This document shows, in pieces, positions 58,866 through 64,000 of a DNA stretch of 64,000 nucleotides (the stretch's first letter is position 1; every line of letters begins with the position of its first letter). This DNA is from Sulfitobacter sabulilitoris (GTDB taxonomy: Bacteria > Pseudomonadota > Alphaproteobacteria > Rhodobacterales > Rhodobacteraceae): NCBI RefSeq assembly GCF_005887615.1, contig NZ_VANS01000001.1, forward strand, positions 1,103,415 through 1,167,414. Reading direction: 5' to 3'. The notes below the pieces were generated by a model. That model searched no databases. It saw only the letters and a list, made by a program, of their open reading frames with translations, and was not told the DNA's origin. Both the position numbers and the translations under genes were made by a program.

Positions 58866-59085
58866 AATGGAAACGGCGGGTTGATCTGCTGCCACTGATC
58901 AACCCGCCGCCTGTGTCCCGCGTTGCGGGGAAGTCCGACTGCGCGCGCCACCTGGGGGGATGTCTGCTCGCCCGCGCGCCGGATCTCTTGGTCGTTGGAA
59001 AACGAGGTGCCTGTATGAAACCTGCTAGAGTTTTTTTGTCTTGCTTGGGGTCGTTTGGTGCCCCGTCTCGCTCTCTTCCGATGAA
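58866..59085 (-). ncRNA. UpsM-like leader sRNA upstream of mraZ
   Basis: In Rhodobacter sphaeroides the dcw cluster has a very long 5' leader that is cut short by a terminator to give the abundant sRNA UpsM, of about 200 bases. Here the same place holds a structured, non-coding stretch that ends in a 13-bp perfect hairpin 45 bases before the mraZ start. Other possible stems lie at 58948-58985 (GCGCGC arms). The 5' end given is only an estimate from the UpsM length. I call it by position and structure; sequence identity was not tested. Confidence 0.45.
58871..58909 (-). terminator. Hairpin (attenuator-type terminator) in the mraZ leader
   Basis: Arms 58874-58886 (CGGCGGGTTGATC) and 58897-58909 (GATCAACCCGCCG) form a perfect 13-bp stem with a 10-base loop. 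On the minus strand TTTCCATTTC follows, a weak T tract. It would let only part of the transcription pass into mraZ. Confidence 0.6.
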
Positions 59086-59210
59086 CAATGAATGACATGG
59101 GAATTCATGGGAGGCAACGATTTTCTACGGCTCCAATCCCGGAATACAGTTTTGCACAGTCGAAAAAATCGCCCTGCCAGACCAGGTCTTGGGGCGTTTT
59201 TAGCCTAATT

Positions 59211-59226
59211 AGTTCAATATTGAACT
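59211..59226. promoter_or_regulatory. 16-bp perfect palindrome upstream of mraZ
   Basis: AGTTCAATATTGAACT is its own reverse complement and sits in an AT-rich island. Its symmetry fits the operator of a dimeric regulator. No regulator can be named from the sequence alone. Confidence 0.45.
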
Positions 59227-59301
59227 TTGCACACTATATATGGTGAGTCTAAGCGCTGACCACTCTGTCCCATAAATTCCCGAGTTTTTTCACACACAGA
59301 C

Positions 59302-59310
59302 TTATCCACA
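59302..59310 (+). promoter_or_regulatory. Consensus DnaA box
   Basis: TTATCCACA matches the high-affinity DnaA box exactly. A weaker copy (TGTTCCACA, two mismatches) follows at 59327-59335 in the same orientation. They may tie dcw transcription to the DnaA level; a replication origin here is not supported. Confidence 0.45.
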
Positions 59311-59536
59311 AGCAATGTTTTTGCTTTGTTCCACATTGGCGCAACACGGACAAACAAGAAATGCGCAGATTCACCGCGTTTTTCCAGGAATTGATTCGGA
59401 ATGAACGGAAATCCGCCGAAATCCGCCGGGACGCCAGGCCGCCGGGTGGGATGAAATCCCATGCCGGCCATAAATGCCCATCCCGGACCATGAAAGCCGC
59501 CGGTCCGATGGCACGATGCACCGGACCGTCAGCGGA

Positions 59537-60607
59537 TCAGGCCATGCCGCCCTTGATCAGACCCTGCGCCAGCCGCGCATAGGCGTCGGCCATCGCCCCC
59601 TCGCCCGCGGCCACGGGCGTGCCGCTGTCTCCCGCCAACCTGGTCTCCAGGTCGATGGGCAGCGTCCCCAGCAAGGGCACGCCGAGCGCCTCCGCCTCAC
59701 GGGCGACGCCGCCATGACCGAAGATCTGGTGTTCCGACCCGCAGGTCGGACAGACGAAGAGGCTCATGTTCTCGATCAGGCCCAGAACCGGGGTCTTCAG
59801 CGTTCCGAACATGTTGATCGCCTTGCGCGCATCGATCAGCGCCACATCCTGCGGCGTGCTGACGACAATCGCGCCGGTCAGTTCGGTCTTGGTACACAGC
59901 GTAAGCTGCACGTCGCCGGTGCCGGGCGGCAGATCCACCAGCAGCACGTCAAGCTCGCCCCATTCCACCTGGCCCATCATCTGCTGCAAGGCCCCCATCA
60001 ACATCGGCCCGCGCCATACGACCGCCTTGCCCTCTTCGACCATGAACCCGATAGACATCAGCGTGACGCCGTGGGCGTGCAGCGGGATGATGCGCTTGCC
60101 GTCGGGCGACGCGGGGCGTTTGTTCACGCCCATCATGCGCGGTTGGCTGGGACCGTATATATCGGCATCCAACAGCCCTACCTTGCGCCCCGCACGCGCC
60201 AGCGCCACCGCGAGGTTCGAGCTGACGGTGGATTTGCCCACTCCACCCTTGCCCGACCCGATCGCAATGATGCGCTTGACGCCCGAAGGTTTGGTCGGCC
60301 CCTCCTGCGGCTTGGGGTGGCCGCCGATCTTGAGGCTGGGCGCCGCGGGTTTCGCCGCGGGGCCATGCGCCGTCAGCGCGACAGCGGCGGAAACGACCCC
60401 CGGCAGGTCGCGCACCAGCTTTTCGGCGGCATCGCGGATGGGCCCCATCTGGCGGGCCACCTCCGGGCTCGGCGCTTCGATGACAAAACGCACCACGCCC
60501 TCCTCGACGCTCAGCGCGCGAATCAAATCATGCGCGATCAGGCTGCGCCCATCGGGAAGCTGGATCCGCGCGAGGGCGGCTTCGATTTCGGCTTTCGTTA
60601 CGGACAT
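59537..60607 (-). CDS. apbC: Mrp/NBP35 family iron-sulfur carrier ATPase
   Basis: This Mrp/ApbC protein is a P-loop ATPase that carries [4Fe-4S] clusters to target proteins. The 356-residue chain has an N-terminal DUF59 (MIP18-like) domain at residues 4-80, a linker rich in Ala, Pro and Lys, the deviant Walker [10 protein letters not shown] at 119-127, [11 protein letters not shown] near 220, and the cluster-binding CPTCG near 275. The ATG at 60607 is chosen; the 32 upstream codons are unconserved. It is divergent from the DUF1127 gene, sharing a 220-base regulatory region. Confidence 0.92.
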   Translation of the reverse strand: MSVTKAEIEAALARIQLPDGRSLIAHDLIRALSVEEGVVRFVIEAPSPEVARQMGPIRDAAEKLVRDLPGVVSAAVALTAHGPAAKPAAPSLKIGGHPKPQEGPTKPSGVKRIIAIGSGKGGVGKSTVSSNLAVALARAGRKVGLLDADIYGPSQPRMMGVNKRPASPDGKRIIPLHAHGVTLMSIGFMVEEGKAVVWRGPMLMGALQQMMGQVEWGELDVLLVDLPPGTGDVQLTLCTKTELTGAIVVSTPQDVALIDARKAINMFGTLKTPVLGLIENMSLFVCPTCGSEHQIFGHGGVAREAEALGVPLLGTLPIDLETRLAGDSGTPVAAGEGAMADAYARLAQGLIKGGMA

Positions 60608-60644
60608 GCTCAATTTCTCCTCATCTGCGCCCGTTGAAATGGCA

Positions 60645-60659
60645 GCTTTGCAGCAAAGC
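60645..60659. promoter_or_regulatory. Palindrome in the apbC upstream region
   Basis: GCTTTG and CAAAGC flank a CAG spacer. The site lies about 40 bases before the apbC start, on the leader side, so it could be an operator or a short RNA hairpin. Confidence 0.3.
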
Positions 60660-60728
60660 ACAAGTCGATCGGCGGAATTGCCTAAGCCATTAGCAGACCG
60701 CACAAATTTACGCTACGTCCCCTATGCA

Positions 60729-60790
60729 AATGCTGCATGGCAGCATTGTTTAGGTATCCATTGTGCAGGTGCAGCATTGGCTTAAGTATG
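60729..60790 (+). promoter_or_regulatory. Palindrome and direct repeats upstream of the DUF1127 gene
   Basis: AATGCTGC and GCAGCATT flank ATG at 60729-60747. The right arm continues as GCAGCATTGTTTAGGTAT (60740-60757), and a second copy reads GCAGCATTGGCTTAAGTAT (60771-60789). The copies are 31 bp apart, about three helical turns, so a regulator could bind both on the same face. In R. sphaeroides the equivalent gene is driven by RpoHI/RpoHII; I could not identify such a promoter with confidence. Confidence 0.45.
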
Positions 60791-60828
60791 GTCCACAAGC
60801 AACGCAGATACAGCAAGCGAGACGCCAC

Positions 60829-61065
60829 ATGGCTTATTACAACGAAACAACTTCCGCAGGTTCCACCCTGGTCGAGCGCGCCCTCGGGTATGCCGCGCAC
60901 CTTTTGGAAACCGCCGCGACACGGCACGCGCAACGCCGCGTGTACAACCAGACACTGACCGAACTGGGGGCATTGTCCAACCGCGATCTGGCCGATCTTG
61001 GCCTGCATCGCTCGGAACTGCCCCGCGTGGCATGGGACGCGTCGCAAGACGCGACCCGCAGCTAA
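60829..61065 (+). CDS. DUF1127 domain-containing protein (CcaF1-like)
   Basis: The 78-residue protein starts MAYYNETTSAGSTLVERALG and ends with the DUF1127 domain at about residues 33-68 (ELGALSNRDLADLGLHRSEL). Small arginine-rich DUF1127 proteins are RNA-binding; in R. sphaeroides the homologue CcaF1 is cotranscribed with the CcsR sRNAs and affects their maturation. The same layout is seen here, since three CCTCCTCCC-loop hairpins follow directly. I start at the ATG at 60829; the 22 upstream codons contain the regulatory repeats and are unlikely to be coding. Confidence 0.85.
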   Translation: MAYYNETTSAGSTLVERALGYAAHLLETAATRHAQRRVYNQTLTELGALSNRDLADLGLHRSELPRVAWDASQDATRS

Positions 61066-61080
61066 GGTCCAACCGGATCA

Positions 61081-61109
61081 GGCACGTCTCTCCTCCTCCC
61101 TGACGTGTC
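61081..61109 (+). ncRNA. CcsR-like 'cuckoo' RNA hairpin 1
   Basis: GGCACGTC (61081-61088) and GACGTGTC (61102-61109) form an 8-bp stem, with one G-U pair, around a loop that contains CCTCCTCCC at 61092-61100. The loop is complementary to Shine-Dalgarno sequence, which is the hallmark of this sRNA family. Confidence 0.8.
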
Positions 61110-61118
61110 TGTAAAGCG

Positions 61119-61152
61119 GCGGCGGCATCTTCCTCCTCCCTGATGTCGCCGC
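61119..61152 (+). ncRNA. CcsR-like 'cuckoo' RNA hairpin 2
   Basis: GCGGCGGCATC (61119-61129) pairs with GATGTCGCCGC (61142-61152) in an 11-bp stem with one G-U pair. The loop holds CCTCCTCCC at 61132-61140. It is the most stable of the three copies. Confidence 0.8.
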
Positions 61153-61164
61153 TCTCAACCATCC

Positions 61165-61180
61165 GCATCCTTCGGGATGC
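61165..61180 (+). ncRNA. UUCG-capped spacer hairpin
   Basis: GCATCC-TTCG-GGATGC forms a perfect 6-bp stem capped by the very stable UUCG tetraloop, between the second and third CcsR-like hairpins. It may act as a processing barrier. Confidence 0.6.
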
Positions 61181-61194
61181 ACGTCGATACGCGG

Positions 61195-61222
61195 CAAGGG
61201 TCCTCCTCCTCCCTGACCCTTG
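61195..61222 (+). ncRNA. CcsR-like 'cuckoo' RNA hairpin 3
   Basis: CAAGGGTC (61195-61202) and GACCCTTG (61215-61222) form a perfect 8-bp stem around a loop with CCTCCTCCC at 61205-61213, extended 5' by another CTC. Confidence 0.8.
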
Positions 61223-61234
61223 ACGCGGAAGATG

Positions 61235-61270
61235 CGGCGGCTCCCATCCTCCCGGGAGCCGCCGTTTTTT
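61235..61270 (+). terminator. Rho-independent terminator of the DUF1127/CcsR-like transcript
   Basis: CGGCGGCTCCC (61235-61245) pairs with GGGAGCCGCCG (61254-61264) and six T follow (61265-61270). The loop ATCCTCCC still carries a CCTCCC, so this stem may itself derive from a fourth cuckoo RNA. Confidence 0.9.
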
Positions 61271-61359
61271 CTTGCCATCGGGCGATTTGCCCTGGGCGGC
61301 GCTGCCCGTGTGGCGCACGTCTTGCGGTCAGGGGCCGGTGCACCCTGCCGCGCGCACCA

Positions 61360-61635
61360 TCAATGCAACCGAAGCCGCCGACCTGCCGCACCGCCGCGCC
61401 TGAATGGCGGCGTCTGGGGCTGGGCCGCCTGGCGCAGAAAGCCCACAAAGGCCCTGGCCGCGGGTTCCAGCGTCATATCCTGCGGCACCCGGTCCAGCGC
61501 GTCGCGCGCCGCCGGATGCGGGCAACCGTCGAGCGAAAAAACCCACTCCAAAAATCCTTGCCGCGCCGCCTGATCGGCCTGCGCGCCCGTCGCATCCAGA
61601 GCCTGCAACCCGGCGAGAATCTGCGAAAAAACCAT
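61360..61635 (-). CDS. Small protein of unknown function under a cobalamin riboswitch
   Basis: The 91-residue frame starts at an ATG at 61635 with GGAG about 10 bases upstream. It reads MVFSQILAGLQALDATGAQA, then FLEWVFSLDGCPHPAARDAL, then LEPAARAFVGFLRQAAQ, ending in a basic tail. No membrane helix, signal or known motif is visible. It looks like a compact helical protein. It is the only plausible gene between the riboswitch at 61750-61936 and the convergent terminator at 61264, so it should respond to cobalamin. I do not recognise the family. Overlapping frames on this strand (61328-61732) look like shadows. Confidence 0.55.
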   Translation of the reverse strand: MVFSQILAGLQALDATGAQADQAARQGFLEWVFSLDGCPHPAARDALDRVPQDMTLEPAARAFVGFLRQAAQPQTPPFRRGGAAGRRLRLH

Positions 61636-61749
61636 GTTCTTGTCTCCGACCACCGCCCGTGGCCCTTGGGACGGGCGCAGCATCGGGGGCCGTCGCGGCC
61701 AGGGATGGCCCGCATGCGTCCCCGACCGCCACCCGCGATCAACGTCAAT

Positions 61750-61936
61750 CCAAGGCTGGTTTCCGGGCTCGGGGTTAAACGGGCGGGCCGTGAGGGCCCA
61801 AGGTCCGGCACCTTCCCAAGACGCTTGCGCGCCTCAGTGGTCCTGCCGATCCACCCACCCTTACCGTTGCGGGGGCAGCGCCGGGGTCTCACCGGCTTCC
61901 CAATTCTCCCGACCCCGTTACAGGGCAAGGCACCTC
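61750..61936 (-). promoter_or_regulatory. Cobalamin riboswitch
   Basis: On the minus strand the family landmarks occur in order: GGTGCC (61933-61928), GGGAAGCCGGTGAGAC (about 61901-61886), CGCTGCCCCCGCAACGGTAA just after, a CCACTG near 61820, GGGAAGG near 61812, and GAGCCCGGAAACCAGCC ending near 61754. This is the aptamer of the adenosylcobalamin class. The expression platform down to the ATG at 61635 has a CGCCCGT/ACGGGCG stem but no T tract, so control may be at translation. Confidence 0.9.
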
Positions 61937-62082
61937 GGATCCCGACGCTACGCCGCGCGGAGTGAGTCTCGCAAGACCTGATTTGGCGGCGCGTCCCGGT
62001 CGGGCCCGCAGGTGGCCTGCCACCGGCAGGGCACCTCATCATGGTGCGCGCGCGCCAGCGCGCTCCGCGGGATCACGGACAC

Positions 62083-64000
62083 TTAAAAGGGAATGTCGTC
62101 GCAGCCGGTGATGAACTTGGCCACCACCTTCTTCACCCCGGCCTTCTCGAACGCGATCTCAAGCTTGTCGCCCTCGATCCCCGTCACTTCGCCATAGCCG
62201 AATTTCTGGTGGAACACCCGCTCACCCATGGTGAAACTCGACAGCGCGTTCATGTCGATCACGGTGTTGCGGGTCTCGCGCGGCTGGCTCATCGGCCGCT
62301 CGGCGCTGCGTGACTGCAGGCGTCGCCAGCCGGGCGAGTTGTAGACATTCGCTTCGGCCGCCGCATCGTGCAGCCTTGACGCCGGCATCGCCGCGGCCCC
62401 GTATCCGCCGCCATAAAGCCCCGGCGGCGTCAGCACCTCGACGTGCTCATCCGGCAGTTCGTCGATGAACCGCGACGGCATGGAGGATTGCCATTGCCCG
62501 AACACCCGTCGATTGGCGGCAAAGGAGATGGTGCAGACCTCTTCGGCCCGCGTGATGCCGACATAGGCCAGCCGCCGCTCCTCCTCCAGCCCCTTCAGCC
62601 CGCTTTCGTCCATCGACCGCTGCGAGGGGAACAACCCATCTTCCCATCCGGGCAGAAACACCACCGGAAATTCCAGCCCCTTGGCGGCGTGCAGGGTCAT
62701 GACAGAGATTTTCTCTCCCCCGTCGTCGGTTTCGTTGTCCATGATCAGGCTGACGTGTTCCAGAAACCCCTGCAGGTTCTCGAACTGCTCCAGCGCCTTG
62801 ACCAGTTCCTTGAGGTTTTCCAACCGGCCCGGCGCCTCGGGGGTCTTGTCGTTCTGCCAGAACCCGGTGTAGCCGCTTTCGTCGAGGATGATCTCGGCCA
62901 ATTCCATGTGGGATACATCCGCGTCGCCTGCCATGCGGCCCCAGCGGGCGATCCCCTCCATCAGCCGGGCCAGTTCCGCCCCGCCCTTGCCGCCGATCGC
63001 CTTGGTCTCGACCACCAGCCGCGCGCCCTCGACAAGGCTGAGACCGTTGTCGCGGGCATGGCGCTGGATCGTCTGCTGCGCCTTGTCGCCAAGGCCGCGT
63101 TTGGGCGTGTTGACGATCCGCTCGAAGGCCAGATCGTCGTCAGGCGACGTGACGACGCGGAAATAGGCCATGGCGTCGCGGATCTCCATCCGCTCGTAGA
63201 AGCGTGGCCCGCCGATCACCCGGTACGGCAGCCCGATGGTCAGGAACCGGTCCTCGAAGGCGCGCATCTGGTGGCTGGCGCGCACCAGGATCGCCATGTC
63301 GTCCAGACCGAACCTGTCCATCCCGCGCGTGCCGCGCTGCGCCGCCTCGATCTCCTCGCCGATCCAGCGCGCCTCCTCCTCGCCGTCCCAATGGCCGATC
63401 AGGCGAACCTTCTCGCCCTCCTGCGCCTCGGTCCAGAGCGTCTTGCCCAGCCGGCCTTCATTGCCTTCGATCACACCCGAGGCCGCAGCCAGAATATGCG
63501 GGGTGGACCGGTAGTTCTGTTCCAACCGGACCACATGCGCGCCGGGAAAGTCCTTTTCGAACCGCAGGATATTGCCCACCTCGGCCCCGCGCCAGCCATA
63601 GATCGACTGGTCGTCGTCACCGACGCAGCAGATGTTCTTGTGCGCCCCCGCCAGCAGCCGCAGCCACAGGTACTGCGCCACGTTCGTGTCCTGGTATTCG
63701 TCCACAAGGATGTATTTGAACCAGCGCTGGTATTGCTCCAGCACATCGGGGTGGGCCTGAAAGATCGTGACCATATGCAGCAGCAGATCGCCGAAATCGG
63801 TGGCGTTCAGCTCGCGCAGGCGGGTCTGGTACTGCGCATAGATTTCGGTGCCGCGGTGGTTGTAGGCCCCTGCATCCGCGGCTGGCACCTTCTCGGGCGT
63901 CAACGCGCGGTTCTTCCAGCCGTCGATGATGCCAAGCAGCATCCGCGCGGGCCAGCGCTTGTCGTCGATGCCCTCGGTCGCGACCAGTTGCTTGAGCAGT
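62083..64000 (-). CDS. uvrD: ATP-dependent DNA helicase UvrD/PcrA, 5' part outside the window
   Basis: Translation is open from position 64000, so the N-terminus, with the Walker A motif, is missing. About 639 codons are visible. They include the partial SF1A core: WFKYILVDEYQDTNVAQYLW (motif II) near 63700, EQNYRSTPHILAA near 63500, VMTLHAAKGLEFPVVFLPGW near 62690 and RRLAYVGITRAEEVCTISFA (motif VI). The C-terminal about 60 residues hold the Tudor-like end (FHQKFGYGEVTGIEGDKLEI). UvrD acts in nucleotide excision and mismatch repair and displaces RNA polymerase. An internal ATG at 63942 is not the true start. Confidence 0.93.
   Translation of the reverse strand, partial: LLKQLVATEGIDDKRWPARMLLGIIDGWKNRALTPEKVPAADAGAYNHRGTEIYAQYQTRLRELNATDFGDLLLHMVTIFQAHPDVLEQYQRWFKYILVDEYQDTNVAQYLWLRLLAGAHKNICCVGDDDQSIYGWRGAEVGNILRFEKDFPGAHVVRLEQNYRSTPHILAAASGVIEGNEGRLGKTLWTEAQEGEKVRLIGHWDGEEEARWIGEEIEAAQRGTRGMDRFGLDDMAILVRASHQMRAFEDRFLTIGLPYRVIGGPRFYERMEIRDAMAYFRVVTSPDDDLAFERIVNTPKRGLGDKAQQTIQRHARDNGLSLVEGARLVVETKAIGGKGGAELARLMEGIARWGRMAGDADVSHMELAEIILDESGYTGFWQNDKTPEAPGRLENLKELVKALEQFENLQGFLEHVSLIMDNETDDGGEKISVMTLHAAKGLEFPVVFLPGWEDGLFPSQRSMDESGLKGLEEERRLAYVGITRAEEVCTISFAANRRVFGQWQSSMPSRFIDELPDEHVEVLTPPGLYGGGYGAAAMPASRLHDAAAEANVYNSPGWRRLQSRSAERPMSQPRETRNTVIDMNALSSFTMGERVFHQKFGYGEVTGIEGDKLEIAFEKAGVKKVVAKFITGCDDIPF

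Larger units (their letters stand above)
58830..59536 (-). promoter_or_regulatory. Leader and promoter region of the dcw cluster
   Basis: These 707 bases carry no convincing protein gene. They hold the UpsM-like leader (below), a 16-bp perfect palindrome at 59211-59226, a consensus DnaA box at 59302-59310, a GAGTC (CcrM-type) site at 59245-59249, and a small palindrome TGGGATGAAATCCCA at 59447-59461. The stretch 59200-59345 is strikingly AT-rich against the genome background and probably holds the dcw promoter, for instance around a TATATA read on the minus strand at 59234-59239. Confidence 0.5.

Noticed and set aside
59302-59335. Possible chromosome origin (oriC) upstream of mraZ
   Set aside because: There is only one perfect DnaA box and one weak one, and no dnaA, hemE or parAB neighbours. 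Too little for an origin call.
59214-59521. Two minus-strand frames of 85-90 codons before mraZ
   Set aside because: They overlap one another in different frames, lack ribosome binding sites and cross the AT-rich promoter region.
61220-61573. Plus-strand frame starting inside the terminator and running against the 91-residue gene
   Set aside because: Its start lies in the third cuckoo hairpin and the terminator stem, and it has no ribosome binding site.
61328-61732. Alternative 134-codon minus-strand frame below the riboswitch
   Set aside because: It overlaps the chosen 91-codon gene in another frame, is Gly/Arg/Ala-rich and has a poorer start context, so I consider it a shadow. The choice is by eye.
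1-64000. tRNA, rRNA or CRISPR sequences
   Set aside because: I looked for T-loop consensus blocks, rRNA landmarks and evenly spaced direct repeats and found none.

Overview
The window looks like a chromosomal segment of an alphaproteobacterium, most likely a Rhodobacteraceae member of the Roseobacter group. This rests on uniformly GC-rich sequence, the alphaproteobacterial order of the division and cell-wall (dcw) genes, cobS/cobT-type cobaltochelatase genes, and two RNA loci typical of Rhodobacterales: a long mraZ leader and a DUF1127 gene followed by CCTCCTCCC-loop hairpins. The genus cannot be fixed by eye. No phage, plasmid, CRISPR, rRNA or tRNA sequence was recognised.

Region 1 (1-20,500) is mixed metabolism. 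It holds a truncated DUF3422 gene, a MATE exporter, an ACT-domain protein, the proton-translocating transhydrogenase pair pntA-pntB, two short-chain dehydrogenases, a degenerate REP-type transposase relative, a glutamine-amidotransferase-like hydrolase, malate synthase G with a GlcG-like partner, a photolyase translationally coupled to a 50-residue DUF2256 zinc-ribbon-like protein, aminopeptidase N, a lytic transglycosylase and several unknowns. Region 2 (20,500-35,450) carries gatB, osmC-like, thioesterase, bolA-like, a J-domain gene, cobS-(racemase-like)-cobT, an aminopeptidase P, a DUF427 gene, a ClC channel, recN and bamD.

Region 3 (35,600-58,900) is the dcw cluster, read leftward: mraZ-rsmH-ftsL-ftsI-murE-murF-mraY, murD, ftsW-murG-murC, three small membrane proteins, murB-ddl-ftsQ-ftsA-ftsZ, then lpxC, bamD and recN. 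Two rightward genes, a glutaminase (glsA) and an HI0933-type flavoprotein, interrupt it on either side of murD, so it must be at least three transcription units. Many junctions are ATGA overlaps, which implies translational coupling. A 13-bp GC-rich hairpin about 45 bp upstream of mraZ resembles the terminator of UpsM, the leader-derived sRNA of Rhodobacter sphaeroides.

Region 4 (59,500-64,000) holds an Mrp/ApbC P-loop ATPase, a DUF1127 (CcaF1-like) gene followed by three CCTCCTCCC-loop hairpins and a strong terminator (a CcsR or 'cuckoo RNA' array), a cobalamin riboswitch on the minus strand upstream of a 91-residue protein of unknown function, and the 3' part of uvrD.

The best candidates for new biology are the riboswitch-led small protein, the sRNA array with its duplicated upstream element, the inactivated transposase-like gene with nearby REP-like elements, and the cysteine-less racemase homologue inside the cobaltochelatase operon. 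All calls come from reading the sequence; no searches were run.
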